NCBI GenBank assembly: GCA_016124335.1
Contig: WGNX01000004.1
Span: 270,418 to 334,417 of the forward strand
Reading direction: 5' to 3'
Origin: Alphaproteobacteria bacterium
GTDB lineage: Bacteria; Pseudomonadota; Alphaproteobacteria; CACIAM-22H2
DNA length: 64,000 nucleotides
The position numbers were made by a program, and so were the translations under genes. The number at the start of each line of letters is the position of its first letter. Position 1 is the first letter of the stretch. Below the pieces are notes generated by a model, which saw nothing but the letters and a program-made list of their open reading frames with translations, made no database searches and had not been told where the DNA came from. Below are positions 1-9,154 of the stretch, one piece after another.

Positions 1-254
1 TGATGCCGACGACGCTGTTCGTGCTCGTGAACGCCGTGATCGGCGCCTTCAGGCTCGTCGACCACGTCATTGCCCTGACCGGCGGCGGGCCAAACAACGC
101 AAGCCAGCTCCTGCTTTCATATATCTACGACATCGCATTCCGCTATTGGGACACCGCCTACGCAGCCACGCTGACCGTCGTGCTGCTTGCCGCACTCTCC
201 GGTCTCGCGCTGTTCCAGTTCCTCGTCCTCGAAAAGCGGATCCACTATCGATGA
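1..254 (+). CDS. Sugar ABC transporter permease, C-terminal part (UgpA/MalF type)
   Basis: This is the last 83 or so residues of an inner-membrane permease; its 5' end lies before the window. The visible part has the GGPNNAS motif and a DIAFRYWDTAYAAT stretch, both typical of the C-terminal half of MalF/UgpA-like permeases, then a final hydrophobic helix and a short basic tail. Its stop overlaps the next permease start by four bases (ATGA at 251-254), so the two are co-translated and probably form a heterodimeric channel. Substrate cannot be read from this fragment. The facing sugar-acid operon suggests a sugar or sugar acid, which is inference. Confidence 0.78.
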   Translation, partial: MPTTLFVLVNAVIGAFRLVDHVIALTGGGPNNASQLLLSYIYDIAFRYWDTAYAATLTVVLLAALSGLALFQFLVLEKRIHYR

Positions 255-1069
255 TCGCCGCGCGCGGCATCCCACGAACGCTCGAGACGACGGGCGCTTG
301 GGTCCTTGCGGCCGTCTGGATCGCGCCGCTCGTCTATTGCATCTGGGCCGCCTTCCATCCACCGGAATTTGCTTCGCGGTTCGCGCTCGACGCGCCGCTT
401 ACCCTCGCGAATTTCCACAAGGCCTGGGATGCGGCACCCTTCGCGCGGTATTTCCTGAACACCTTTGCACTCGTTTCTCTCGTGCTGGCCGGCCAGATCG
501 TGCTCGTCACGCTTGCCGCCTACGCCTTTGCACGATTCGAATTCGTCGGGCGTGATGTCGCTTTCGCACTGGTTCTGGTCCAGCTGATGATCATGCCGGA
601 TGTGCTTCTTGTGGAAAACTACCTGACCATGTCCTCGCTCGGGCTCGTCGACACGATCCTGGCCATGGCCCTTCCCTACATGGCTTCGGCATTCGGAATC
701 TTCCTGCTGCGCCAGACCTTCAAGAGCATGCCCAAGGAGCTCGACGATGCCGCTCGCGTCGAAGGTGCGGGCATCCTGACCGTCCTGTGGCGCGTCTACA
801 TACCGCTCGCGCGGCCAACCTACATTGCATTCGCGCTCGTCTCGGTCAGTTATCACTGGAACAATTTTCTCTGGCCGCTGATCGTCACGAATTCGGTCGG
901 CACGCGGCCGGTGACCGTGGGCTTGCGCGTGTTCGCGGCGATCGAACAAGGCGTCGACTGGTCGACGATTACGGCCGCGACATTGATGAGTTGCGCGCCG
1001 CTGCTGGTCGCATTCCTGCTGTTCCAGCGTCAATTCATCCAGAGCTTCATGCGCGCAGGGATCCGCTAG
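251..1069 (+). CDS. Sugar ABC transporter permease (UgpE/MalG type)
   Basis: A 272-residue integral membrane protein, the usual size for MalG/UgpE-type permeases. It starts at the ATG overlapping the preceding stop. A longer in-frame extension upstream lies inside the first permease and is rejected. It has about six hydrophobic segments and the cytoplasmic EAA-like loop (DDAARVEGAG, then VLWRVYIPLARP) that docks on the ATPase. It is the second half of a carbohydrate uptake system. No ATPase or binding protein is visible downstream, so they should lie upstream of the window. Its last 23 bases overlap the end of the convergent aldo/keto reductase gene. Confidence 0.88.
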   Translation: MIAARGIPRTLETTGAWVLAAVWIAPLVYCIWAAFHPPEFASRFALDAPLTLANFHKAWDAAPFARYFLNTFALVSLVLAGQIVLVTLAAYAFARFEFVGRDVAFALVLVQLMIMPDVLLVENYLTMSSLGLVDTILAMALPYMASAFGIFLLRQTFKSMPKELDDAARVEGAGILTVLWRVYIPLARPTYIAFALVSVSYHWNNFLWPLIVTNSVGTRPVTVGLRVFAAIEQGVDWSTITAATLMSCAPLLVAFLLFQRQFIQSFMRAGIR

Positions 1070-2069
1070 CGGGCCGGCGGCCGGTCACCGGATATTGCGG
1101 ATCGGTATAACCGGGCGTCGTCGGATGGCCGGGCGGAACAAGCGCCGACATCGCGGCCTCGTCCTCCGCCGTGAAGCGAAATCGCATCGCCTCGACATAG
1201 GCACGCCACTGTTCCATGGTGCGCGGACCCGCGATGACGCCGCTGACAAGCGCGTTGTTGAGCACCCAGCCGATCGCGAGGGCCGTCGTCGTCGTTCCGC
1301 GCGAAGCCGCGAGCGCGGCCACGTCCTGGGCGACGGCAAGCGATTCCGGCCTGAATTCGGTCTCGATGATCCGTTTGTCGCTTCGTCCGGCACGCGTGTC
1401 TGCACCCGGTAATGCGCCCGGCGCGTACTTGGCGGTAAGCACGCCGCGCGCCAGCGGGCTATAGGCAAAGACGCCAAGCCCGTGATGTGCGCAGGCGGGC
1501 AACAGCTCCAATTCGGCCGTCCGGTCCATCAGGTTGTAGCAAGGCTGGCAGACGATCGGTGCCGGCACGCCCATCGCCCGTGCCGTTTCGGCGAACGTCG
1601 CCAGCCGCCACGCCCGGAAATTCGATAGGCCGTAGTAGCGGATCTTTCCCGACCGGATCAGATCGCCAAGCGTCGCGATGGTTTCCTCCATCGGCGTGTC
1701 CTCGTCGTCCCGATGCAGGTAGTAGACGTCAATCCAGTCGGTTCCCAGGCGCTTCAGGCTTGCCTCGCACGCCTGCAGGATCCAGCGACGCGACGTTCCG
1801 CGATCGTTCGGTCCCGGCCCGCCGGGATTGGCGACCTTTGTTGCAAGTATCCAGTCGGCACGTTCGGCGGCAATGAGACGGCCGCAGATTTCCTCGGATC
1901 GGCCTTCCGCATAACGATCGGCAGTGTCGATGAAATTGACGCCCGCTTCCTTAGCGCTCGCGACGATGGTGCCGGAAACACGCTCGTCGGTCCGATCGCC
2001 GAACATCATCGTGCCGAGGCAGAGCGGACTGACCTTCAGCCCCGATTTGCCAAGCCTGCGATATTCCAT
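1047..2069 (-). CDS. Aldo/keto reductase
   Basis: A 340-residue NADPH-dependent (alpha/beta)8-barrel oxidoreductase. The start is the ATG at 2069 preceded by AGGAG; the open frame continues upstream but would run into fghA. The family tetrad is visible: Asp48 and Tyr53 in FIDTADRY, Lys78 in ATK, His119 in YYLHR. The IDVYYLHRDDED and YSPLARGVL segments resemble the YajO/Tas and voltage-gated-channel beta-subunit subgroup, which reduces aldehydes and ketoses. It is the last gene of the sugar-acid/formaldehyde operon, 31 bp after fghA, so it probably reduces a carbonyl from the same substrate. That role is inference. Confidence 0.9.
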   Translation of the reverse strand: MEYRRLGKSGLKVSPLCLGTMMFGDRTDERVSGTIVASAKEAGVNFIDTADRYAEGRSEEICGRLIAAERADWILATKVANPGGPGPNDRGTSRRWILQACEASLKRLGTDWIDVYYLHRDDEDTPMEETIATLGDLIRSGKIRYYGLSNFRAWRLATFAETARAMGVPAPIVCQPCYNLMDRTAELELLPACAHHGLGVFAYSPLARGVLTAKYAPGALPGADTRAGRSDKRIIETEFRPESLAVAQDVAALAASRGTTTTALAIGWVLNNALVSGVIAGPRTMEQWRAYVEAMRFRFTAEDEAAMSALVPPGHPTTPGYTDPQYPVTGRRPASGSLRA

Positions 2070-2100
2070 CGTTCGTCTCCTGCCGTTTAGCCGGGCCCGA

Positions 2101-2946
2101 TCAGCGCGTCGCGAGAAGTGCCGCATGATGGACCAGATGGTCCGCAACGAAGCTCTGGATGAAGAAATAGCCATGGTCGTAGCCGGCATGCCGACGCACG
2201 CGTAGGACCTGCCCGCTTTGCGCCGCAGCAGCTTCAAGCTTTTCCGGCATCAGCTGCTCGGCGAGGAACTTGTCGGCAAGCCCCTGATCGACGAGGATTG
2301 GCGAGGCAAGCGCCTTTTGCGCCATCAACCGGCTCGCGTCGTATTCCGCCCAGGCGGCGCGGTCGACGCCAAGATATCCGCTGAAGGCCTTAATGCCCCA
2401 TGGACAATCTATGGGCGCCGATATCGGCGCGAACGCCGAACAGCTCGCGAACCGGTCCGGCCGCCGGAACGCCGCGACAAGCGCGCCGTGCCCGCCCATC
2501 GAATGCCCCATGATGCCCATGCGATGCGGGTCAACGGGAAAGCCCCGGGCGACCAGAGCAGGCAGTTCCTCCGTCACGTAGCTGAACATCCGGTAGTTCG
2601 CGAGCCACGGTTCCCGCGTCGCATTGACGTAAAATCCCGCGCCCTGGCCGAAATCCCATGCATCGCGATCGCCGGGCAGGTCCGGCGAGCGCGGGCTCGT
2701 ATCCGGAAACGCCAGCGCCAGACCAAGTTCGGCTGCGGCGCGCTGTGCGCCAGCCTTGATCGCGAACGTTTCTTCCGAGCAGGTCAGTCCTGCAAGCGCG
2801 AACACGACGGGCACCTTCCCGGCGCGTGATTGCGGCGGAAGAAACAGGCCGAACCGCATCAGTCCGGCGCACGCGGCCGATTCATGCTGGTAAAAGCCTT
2901 GCGTGCCGCCCCAGCAAGCGTGCTCCGCGAGCTTCTCGACCAACAT
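2101..2946 (-). CDS. fghA: S-formylglutathione hydrolase
   Basis: A 281-residue cytosolic serine hydrolase of the esterase D family. It hydrolyses S-formylglutathione to formate and glutathione, the second step of glutathione-dependent formaldehyde oxidation. The nucleophile elbow GHSMGG places Ser149; Asp225 and His258 (GYDHGYFF) complete the probable triad. The N-terminal FGLFLPPQS and LAGLTCSEE segments are typical. The start ATG shares one base with the adhC stop (TGATG), so translation is coupled to AdhC, which makes the substrate. Confidence 0.93.
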   Translation of the reverse strand: MLVEKLAEHACWGGTQGFYQHESAACAGLMRFGLFLPPQSRAGKVPVVFALAGLTCSEETFAIKAGAQRAAAELGLALAFPDTSPRSPDLPGDRDAWDFGQGAGFYVNATREPWLANYRMFSYVTEELPALVARGFPVDPHRMGIMGHSMGGHGALVAAFRRPDRFASCSAFAPISAPIDCPWGIKAFSGYLGVDRAAWAEYDASRLMAQKALASPILVDQGLADKFLAEQLMPEKLEAAAAQSGQVLRVRRHAGYDHGYFFIQSFVADHLVHHAALLATR

Positions 2947-4055
2947 CAGTAGGTCAGCACCGTGCGGATGGAATCGCCGCGCCGCATCAGGTCGAATCCT
3001 TCGTTGATCTTCTCGTGCGGCAGGACATGCGTGATCAGGTCGTCGATGTTGATCTTCCCGTCCATGTACCAGTCGACGATGCGCGGCACGTCGGTCCGGC
3101 CGCGCGCGCCGCCGAAAGCCGTGCCTTTCCATACGCGACCGGTCACGAGCTGGAACGGCCGCGTCGAAATCTCCTGCCCCGCGCCTGCCACGCCGACGAT
3201 CACCGATACGCCCCACCCGCGATGGCAGCACTCAAGCGCCTGGCGCATCAGCGTGGTGTTGCCCACGCATTCGAAGCTGTAGTCCGCTCCGCCCTTCGTC
3301 AGTTCGACGAGATGGGCCACGATGTCGCCGCCGACGGCCTTCGGATTCACGAAATGCGTCATGCCGAACTTGCGCGCGATCGCCTCGCGCGCGGGATTGA
3401 TGTCGACACCCACGATTATGTCCGCACCTGCCATCCGCGCACCCTGGATGACGTTGAGGCCGATCCCGCCAAGCCCGAAGACCACGACATTGGCGCCCGG
3501 TTCGACCTTTGCCGTATTGATCACGGCACCGATACCCGTCGTCACGCCGCAGCCGATGTAGCAGACCTTCTCGAACGGCGCGTCGGACCGGATCTTCGCG
3601 AGCGCGATTTCCGGCAGCACCGTGAAATTCGCGAAGGTCGAGCAGCCCATGTAATGGAGGACGGGCGAGCCCTTGCATGAAAACCGGCTTGTTCCATCAG
3701 GCATGACACCCTTGCCCTGCGTGGCGCGGATCGAGGTGCAGAGATTGGACTTGCGGCTGAGGCAGGTCTTGCACTGGCGGCATTCGGGCGTGTAGAGCGG
3801 GATTACGTGGTCGCCCTTCTTGAGCGTCGTGACGCCTTTGCCCACATCGACGACCACACCGGCCCCCTCGTGGCCAAGGACGACTGGAAACTGGCCTTCC
3901 GGATCGGCACCCGACAGCGTGAATTCGTCGGTGTGGCAGATACCCGTCGCCTTCACCTCGACGAGCACCTCACCCTCCTTCGGGCCCTCGAGATCGATCG
4001 TCTCGATGACGAGCGGCGCCTTCGCCTTGTACGCAACCGCGGCACGGACCTTCAT
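2946..4055 (-). CDS. adhC: S-(hydroxymethyl)glutathione dehydrogenase / class III alcohol dehydrogenase
   Basis: A 369-residue zinc alcohol dehydrogenase of class III that oxidises S-hydroxymethylglutathione, formed spontaneously from formaldehyde and glutathione, to S-formylglutathione with NAD. Catalytic zinc ligands Cys40 (TGICHTDE) and His62 (GHEGAG) and the structural-zinc cysteines 92, 95, 98 and 106 are all present, followed by a GLGGIG nucleotide-binding loop. The start at 4055 follows AGGGAG and overlaps the preceding stop (ATGA). Length and motifs are canonical. Its place inside a sugar-acid operon is the unusual point. Class III enzymes can also act as S-nitrosoglutathione reductases. 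Confidence 0.95.
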   Translation of the reverse strand: MKVRAAVAYKAKAPLVIETIDLEGPKEGEVLVEVKATGICHTDEFTLSGADPEGQFPVVLGHEGAGVVVDVGKGVTTLKKGDHVIPLYTPECRQCKTCLSRKSNLCTSIRATQGKGVMPDGTSRFSCKGSPVLHYMGCSTFANFTVLPEIALAKIRSDAPFEKVCYIGCGVTTGIGAVINTAKVEPGANVVVFGLGGIGLNVIQGARMAGADIIVGVDINPAREAIARKFGMTHFVNPKAVGGDIVAHLVELTKGGADYSFECVGNTTLMRQALECCHRGWGVSVIVGVAGAGQEISTRPFQLVTGRVWKGTAFGGARGRTDVPRIVDWYMDGKINIDDLITHVLPHEKINEGFDLMRRGDSIRTVLTY

Positions 4056-5116
4056 GCTGTCGTCTCCCTGCAGTTTTCGACGGCGCGGCCCCATTCGTCG
4101 CGAAGCCAGCGCGCACACGCCACATTGTTTTCGAATATCGAGTAACCCTGCCCGGCACCATAGTCCACATTCGGGATGTGCTCGCACGAGATCTGCCCGA
4201 GCATGCTGTCCGGTTCGCGCGCATGGTGCGCAAAGAGGGTGCGAACCACGGATTTCCAGGGTTCAAGCCGGGACTCGTCCCAGTCGGCGTGATATTCGCC
4301 GGGTGCCGGGCGCATGAACGGATACTGGATTCCGCGCCCATAGCTTCCGTCCGGATGTTTCGCGCGGGTATTGACCGGATTTGCAGGCACCGCCGCACGC
4401 GCATGCGCGTGCGCCACGAAGCCGCTGTCGATCCATTGGCGGCAGACGTTTCCGGGCATGGCGGGATCGAGCACGACACGGCCTGCCTCGACGTCGGCGC
4501 GCATGCCCTGCACTTCCTGTTCGACCGGATTGTCGATCTTGAAGATGACGTGACTGTGATCGAGCGTCATGCGGAATTCGACTCCGCGCGCAGCGACAAG
4601 TGATGCGACGCGTTCGACGCGACCAAAATGTTCGGACCACATATTGACGTGGACTTCAAAGCAGGGAGCAACATCGTGCCGCATGCCGAAGTCGAAGGCA
4701 CGCAGGTAGAACTCGGCCACCTCGTCATCGGAAAGGACATGGCCATCGGCGTGCGCGGTCAGGAGCTGGACATTGTGGATACGGCTGCCCAGCAGGCGCG
4801 CCTTCACGATGTTGCGTTCGTAAAGCGGTTCGTCGCGCCCGGCCGTATAGAACCAGCCGCTGGCCAGGACCGGGAGGTCGTACCGTTCGCTCGCCCTGAG
4901 AAGATCGCGGAATTCCTCGTCCGGCGGCGAGCGGTCGATATAGTCGAAGACGCCCGCTTCCTTCACCATGCGGACTTTCGTGGCGATGTCGGGAATATCC
5001 GTGTCGCGGTGCGTGGCGCCACCACCGGTACAGCCGATTTTCAGATCGTCGATCTTCCGCAAGCGGCCTCCCGGGCCGGAAAGGCGTCCGGCCTTCCGGC
5101 CGGACGCTCCCGACAT
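4052..5116 (-). CDS. TIM-barrel sugar isomerase/epimerase-like protein of unknown substrate
   Basis: A 354-residue soluble protein that looks like a xylose-isomerase-type TIM barrel. Acidic and His residues occur at expected metal-site spacing in [27 protein letters not shown] and [11 protein letters not shown], consistent with a divalent-metal isomerase, epimerase or lyase. I do not recognise a specific enzyme. The ATG at 5116 shares a base with the preceding dehydrogenase stop; a GTG one codon upstream is an alternative. Its own stop overlaps adhC by four bases. It is therefore coupled to alpha-ketoglutaric semialdehyde dehydrogenase on one side and formaldehyde oxidation on the other. One inference is that it acts on a sugar acid, perhaps one carrying a methyl group. 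Confidence 0.7.
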   Translation of the reverse strand: MSGASGRKAGRLSGPGGRLRKIDDLKIGCTGGGATHRDTDIPDIATKVRMVKEAGVFDYIDRSPPDEEFRDLLRASERYDLPVLASGWFYTAGRDEPLYERNIVKARLLGSRIHNVQLLTAHADGHVLSDDEVAEFYLRAFDFGMRHDVAPCFEVHVNMWSEHFGRVERVASLVAARGVEFRMTLDHSHVIFKIDNPVEQEVQGMRADVEAGRVVLDPAMPGNVCRQWIDSGFVAHAHARAAVPANPVNTRAKHPDGSYGRGIQYPFMRPAPGEYHADWDESRLEPWKSVVRTLFAHHAREPDSMLGQISCEHIPNVDYGAGQGYSIFENNVACARWLRDEWGRAVENCRETTA

Positions 5117-6564
5117 CACTTCGCGAAGCTATAGGCCGTCTTGACGGTCGTATAGAACTCGCGCGCGTAGGTGCCCTGCTCGCGCGGCCCATAACTCGAA
5201 CCCTTCCGGCCGCCGAATGGCACGTGATAGTCCACGCCCGCCGTCGGCAGGTTCACCATCACCATGCCGGCCTCGCTGTTGCGCTTGAAGTGCGTCGCAT
5301 GCTTCAGGCTCGACGTGCAGATGCCGGCCGAAAGGCCGAACTCCGTGTCGTTCGCCACCGCAAGCGCCTCGTCGTAGTCCTTGACGCGGATGACGTTCGC
5401 GACGGGCCCGAAGACTTCCTCGCGCGAGATGCGCATGGCGTTCGTCGTTTCCGTAAACAGCGCCGGCTGAAGGTAGAAGCCCGGCGTCTGCCGGTTCAGA
5501 AGTTCGCCCCCCCAGGCCAGCTTGGCGCCTTCGGACTGGGCGATCTTGATATATTCAAGGTCGGTATCGAGCTGCGACTTGTCGACGACCGGGCCGATAT
5601 GCGTGCCCTGCTTGAGCGCGTCGTCGACGACCAACGCCTTGAGCTTGTCGATCGTCGCGGCCACGAACCTGTCGTGGATCCCGGCCTGGACGATAAGGCG
5701 CGAGGACGCCGTACAGCGCTGTCCCGTCGAGAAATACGCACCGTTGACCGCGCAATCGACGGCCGTCGCGAGATCGGCATCGTCGAGCACGACAAGCGGG
5801 TTTTTGCCGCCCATTTCGAGCTGGACCTTCTTCATCGGGGTCGACGCGACACACGCGGCGGCGACCTTGCGGCCGGTGGCCACCGATCCCGTGAAACTGA
5901 TGGCCGAAACATCCTTGTGCTCGAGCAGCGCCTGGCCGACGGTCGAACCGCGCCCCATGACGAGATTGAGCACGCCCTTGGGCAGCCCTGCCCTGTTCAG
6001 GATGTCGACCAACGCCCACGCGCAGGCGGGCGTCAGGTCGGCAGGCTTGATGACGACACAATTGCCGTAGGCGAGTGCGGGCGCGATCTTCCAGGCGGGA
6101 ATCGCGATCGGGAAGTTCCATGGCGTGATGAGCCCGACGACGCCGACGGCTTCGCGAGTGACCTCGACCCCCACTCCCGGCCGGATCGACGGGATCATCT
6201 CGCCGCCGAGGCGCACGCATTCGCCCGCGAAGAATGCGAGGATCTGCCCCGCCCGCGTCGCCTCGCCAATCCCTTCGGGCAGGGTCTTCCCCTCTTCGCG
6301 CGACAGAAGTTTGCCCAGCTCCTCGCGGCGCGCCAGCACCTCGTCCGCCGCCTTCTTCAGGATCTCGTAGCGCTCCTGGCCGGTCGTGCGGCTCCATGCG
6401 GGGAACGCCGCCTTCGCAGCCGCGACGGCCGCATTCAGGTCGGCGACTGTGCCTTGCGCATATTCGTTGACGACGTCGTTCGTGTTCGACGGATTGACGT
6501 CCTTGGAGGCGTTGCCGCCTGTCTTCCATTCGCCGCCTATGAGGTTCTTGAGCATCTCGGTCAT
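5116..6564 (-). CDS. Alpha-ketoglutaric semialdehyde dehydrogenase-like aldehyde dehydrogenase
   Basis: A 482-residue NAD(P)-dependent aldehyde dehydrogenase. Asn150 (TPWNFP), Glu250 (QLEMGGKNP) and the nucleophile Cys284 (GQRCTASS) are in place. The subgroup resembles the enzymes that oxidise 2,5-dioxopentanoate to 2-oxoglutarate at the end of oxidative pentose (Weimberg), uronate and aldarate pathways. It lies 13 bases after a 2-keto-3-deoxy-pentonate dehydratase-like gene, whose product would be its substrate; this order matches xylX-xylA of Caulobacter as I recall it. A GGAGAA site precedes the start. Succinic semialdehyde dehydrogenase is the main alternative on sequence alone. Confidence 0.87.
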   Translation of the reverse strand: MTEMLKNLIGGEWKTGGNASKDVNPSNTNDVVNEYAQGTVADLNAAVAAAKAAFPAWSRTTGQERYEILKKAADEVLARREELGKLLSREEGKTLPEGIGEATRAGQILAFFAGECVRLGGEMIPSIRPGVGVEVTREAVGVVGLITPWNFPIAIPAWKIAPALAYGNCVVIKPADLTPACAWALVDILNRAGLPKGVLNLVMGRGSTVGQALLEHKDVSAISFTGSVATGRKVAAACVASTPMKKVQLEMGGKNPLVVLDDADLATAVDCAVNGAYFSTGQRCTASSRLIVQAGIHDRFVAATIDKLKALVVDDALKQGTHIGPVVDKSQLDTDLEYIKIAQSEGAKLAWGGELLNRQTPGFYLQPALFTETTNAMRISREEVFGPVANVIRVKDYDEALAVANDTEFGLSAGICTSSLKHATHFKRNSEAGMVMVNLPTAGVDYHVPFGGRKGSSYGPREQGTYAREFYTTVKTAYSFAK

Positions 6565-6577
6565 TGACTTCTCCGCG

Positions 6578-7756
6578 TTACTGCTTGAGGAGGCCGCGCG
6601 CGGCCAGATTGCGATAAAGGTGGCTGACGCCGAAGGTCCAGGGCGGTGCCTTGTCGGACGTCGTCATGCGGTTCACGAGCGCGCCGAGCTTCGGCGCCGA
6701 AATCGTGACGATGTCACCGACTTTATGCGTGAAACCCTGACCGTCGCCGTCGCGATCCTGGACAGGCGCGAACATCGTGCCGAGGAAAAGGACGAAACCG
6801 TCAGGATACTGGTGATAGGGGCCGATTGCCTGACCGGCAATATCGGCCGGGTCGCGGCTGATCATTTTGAGCGACGACATGCCTTCGAGGCGGAAATTGT
6901 CCTCGCCAGCGACGACGAGGCTTACGTCGGTGCGCCGTACCTCATCCAGATCGAATTTCGAATCGAACAGGCGGACGAACGGCCCGATGGCGCAGCTTGC
7001 GTTGTTGTCCTTCGCCTTGCCGAGCAGAAGTGCCGAACGCCCTTCGACATCGCGCAGGTTCACGTCGTTGCCGAGTGCGGCACCGACGATCTTTCCCGCC
7101 GACGATACGACTAGGACGATCTCAGGTTCCGGGTTATTCCACCGCGACATCGGATGCAGGCCTGCAAACGCGCCCGTCCCGACCGACGACATCGGTTGCG
7201 ACTTCGTGAAGATTTCTGCGTCCGGCCCGATGCCAACCTCGAGATACTGGCTCCACGCGTTCTTGGAAATCAGCCAGTCTTTGAGCTTGGCGGCCTCGTC
7301 TGACCCCGGCTTCAGTTTCGCGATGTCGCCGCCGATAAGATCGAGGACTTCCTTGCGCGCTGCGACCGCCAGTTCCGGCGCCCCGCGCGTCCGCTCTTCG
7401 ATCACGCGCTCGAGCATCGAGACGACGAACGTGACGCCGGCCGCCTTGACCGACTGCAGATCGATAGGCGCGAGAAGCCAGGGTTTACGTGTATCGCGGA
7501 ACGCTTCGTCGCTGTTGGCGAGCGCATCGGAGACGCCAGCGACGGATTTGCCTTTCGCCGCTTTCAGCGCGGCTGCCGGGTCGGGCAGCTCGCACAGATC
7601 GCGCACCGTCGGAAAATCGCGCGTGACGTCGACAAGCGCGTCGCCGCGCACCGCGACGACGGCAGGACCGCCCGCTTCCGGCAACCAGAGGCGACCGACG
7701 AGCGTAGCGTCGACAGCATCATTCGGCAGGGCCTTCGAAAACTCGATCCGTTTCAT
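6578..7756 (-). CDS. 2-keto-3-deoxy-pentonate dehydratase-like protein (fumarylacetoacetate hydrolase fold)
   Basis: A 392-residue protein of the fumarylacetoacetate hydrolase superfamily. The segments AWSQYLEVGIGPDAEIFTK, WNNPEPEIVL, GNDVNLRDVEGRS and FTHKVGDIVTIS match my recollection of the XylX/AraD-type subfamily that dehydrates 2-keto-3-deoxy-xylonate or -arabinonate to 2-oxoglutarate semialdehyde. NPEPE and the following acidic residues are the expected metal site. It is first in the minus-strand operon and divergent from a small conserved gene; an AAGG site precedes its ATG. Together with the next gene it completes conversion of a 2-keto-3-deoxy acid to 2-oxoglutarate. Upstream steps (sugar dehydrogenase, lactonase, aldonate dehydratase) are not visible. 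Confidence 0.85.
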   Translation of the reverse strand: MKRIEFSKALPNDAVDATLVGRLWLPEAGGPAVVAVRGDALVDVTRDFPTVRDLCELPDPAAALKAAKGKSVAGVSDALANSDEAFRDTRKPWLLAPIDLQSVKAAGVTFVVSMLERVIEERTRGAPELAVAARKEVLDLIGGDIAKLKPGSDEAAKLKDWLISKNAWSQYLEVGIGPDAEIFTKSQPMSSVGTGAFAGLHPMSRWNNPEPEIVLVVSSAGKIVGAALGNDVNLRDVEGRSALLLGKAKDNNASCAIGPFVRLFDSKFDLDEVRRTDVSLVVAGEDNFRLEGMSSLKMISRDPADIAGQAIGPYHQYPDGFVLFLGTMFAPVQDRDGDGQGFTHKVGDIVTISAPKLGALVNRMTTSDKAPPWTFGVSHLYRNLAARGLLKQ

Positions 7757-7940
7757 CCCAGAGACCTTTTTTCAAGCCGTTATGATTTCGGCGCCGTCGC
7801 TACATACGACACAAGCGCAAACCATGCCATCGTCCTCTTGCCGACGTTAACGCATTGCTCCGTTTCGATAAATGCGGCATTCATAGTGTGGTCTGGGCAA
7901 TCCGCATTGTCATCGACGCGGATGCCACGAGGAAAATCGC

Positions 7941-8240
7941 ATGGACTTCCGCAGCTTCAAGGCCTCGCTTGGCCAGCCGACCCCGCCAGCCGGACTTTCC
8001 CGGCCACTGGTGGCACTCTGGCATGTTGGCCGCGGCGATTGGGATGCCGCCCATAAACTTGCGCAGCAGGACGAAGGCGAGCCGCTACATGACTGGGTTC
8101 ACGCCCACTTGCACCGGGTCGAGGGGGACTTGGGCAATGCCGGTTACTGGTACCGGCGGGCCGGAAAATCCACCGCGACAGGATCGACCGACGCGGAATG
8201 GGCCGCGATCGTCGAGGCCATGCTGACCGCAAGCGGCTGA
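7941..8240 (+). CDS. Conserved hypothetical protein, 99 residues
   Basis: A small soluble protein with no signal peptide or membrane segment, preceded by GAGGAAAA at good distance from its ATG. It contains VALWHVGRGDWDAAHKLAQ and LGNAGYWYRRAG, reminiscent of a single TPR/Sel1-like helix pair. I recognise the pattern as a small protein found in other proteobacteria but know no function. It stands alone on the plus strand between the sugar-acid operon and an FkbM methyltransferase. Of the surrounding 184-base spacer I can only note the 8-bp palindrome CGTTAACG at 7845-7852. Confidence 0.74.
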   Translation: MDFRSFKASLGQPTPPAGLSRPLVALWHVGRGDWDAAHKLAQQDEGEPLHDWVHAHLHRVEGDLGNAGYWYRRAGKSTATGSTDAEWAAIVEAMLTASG

Positions 8241-8249
8241 CCGGCCCGG

Positions 8250-9059
8250 TCAGCGCATATACAAAACGCCGTCGCGAACTTCCAATTCGCCGAATGTCGG
8301 GTCCAATCGGTGGATCGCCAGCGTATTGAGCCCGACCGGGAAAGTCGCATAGCCGCTTCGGGTAAAGAACGCGTTGAGAGCCTCGGCATTCGACTTGATG
8401 TTCTCGACCAGCATCATCGGCTTCATTGCGCCGATCGTCGCACTTGCACCGGCGAGCACTTCCTCTTCCATTCCCTCGACGTCGATTTTCAGGAAATCCA
8501 GCCGGGGAAACCGAAGCGAGTCGATCGAGATCAGGGGAATCTCGCGGGTGTTCGCGTAGTCGATGTTTTGGCCGATGAATTCGTTGCCTGCCTTCTTCTT
8601 CAATTCCAGGCTACCGAACGACGCCGGGCTCAGATAGTTCGGTTCGGGCACGCCGATCGTCCCGCAACGATCGCCGACCGCCCAGTTCTTGGCACTCGCG
8701 TTCATGCAGTTGTTGAGTGCGATGTTGCCGGCGAGCGCATAGAAAATCCGTTCTTGCGCTTCGAACGAAACGACACGCCCCCACTCGGTCATCAGGCGCG
8801 CCCATTCGATCGTGTGGACGCCGATGTTGGCCCCGCAATCGACTGCCACGACGCCGGTGCCGAAATGCTGGAGCCGCTTGCGCAACAGCATCAGCACGAG
8901 GTCGACTTCACCTTGATCGAAGCTGGAGTTCGTCAGAATTTCATATCCGACCCCGTAGCCGGAATTCGCGTCGACCATCCGGAAGTCGTTGCGGTTGATG
9001 ATCATCGTCCCGTGATCTGTCGAGGCGAGCAAGAACGCCAAGGGTCTCTTTACGGCCAT
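8250..9059 (-). CDS. FkbM family methyltransferase
   Basis: A 269-residue S-adenosylmethionine-dependent methyltransferase. The SAM-binding motif VDCGANIGVHT lies near residue 70, and the family hallmark LDFLKIDVEGMEEEVL lies in the second half. FkbM enzymes usually O-methylate sugars or small metabolites, often in surface polysaccharide or natural-product contexts. No glycosyltransferases are adjacent, so the acceptor is unknown. The gene is convergent with the 99-residue gene (stops 10 bases apart) and downstream of a sensor kinase in the same direction. A link with the nearby sugar-acid operon would be speculation. Confidence 0.88.
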   Translation of the reverse strand: MAVKRPLAFLLASTDHGTMIINRNDFRMVDANSGYGVGYEILTNSSFDQGEVDLVLMLLRKRLQHFGTGVVAVDCGANIGVHTIEWARLMTEWGRVVSFEAQERIFYALAGNIALNNCMNASAKNWAVGDRCGTIGVPEPNYLSPASFGSLELKKKAGNEFIGQNIDYANTREIPLISIDSLRFPRLDFLKIDVEGMEEEVLAGASATIGAMKPMMLVENIKSNAEALNAFFTRSGYATFPVGLNTLAIHRLDPTFGELEVRDGVLYMR

Positions 9060-9130
9060 ATTGTATGCACTCGCGTTGCGACGCAGTTATCCTAAGCGAG
9101 ATGCGGATTTGGCACGAGCCTTGACTGAAC

Positions 9131-9154
9131 GACCGCCCGCTTCAGGCGGCGGTC
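9131..9154 (-). terminator. Stem-loop at the 3' end of the MHYT kinase gene
   Basis: GACCGC and GCGGTC arms with extra inner pairs form a strong hairpin whose loop contains the kinase stop codon (9142-9144). No T tract follows, so it may be a Rho-associated end or an RNA-stabilising structure rather than a true intrinsic terminator. Confidence 0.35.
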
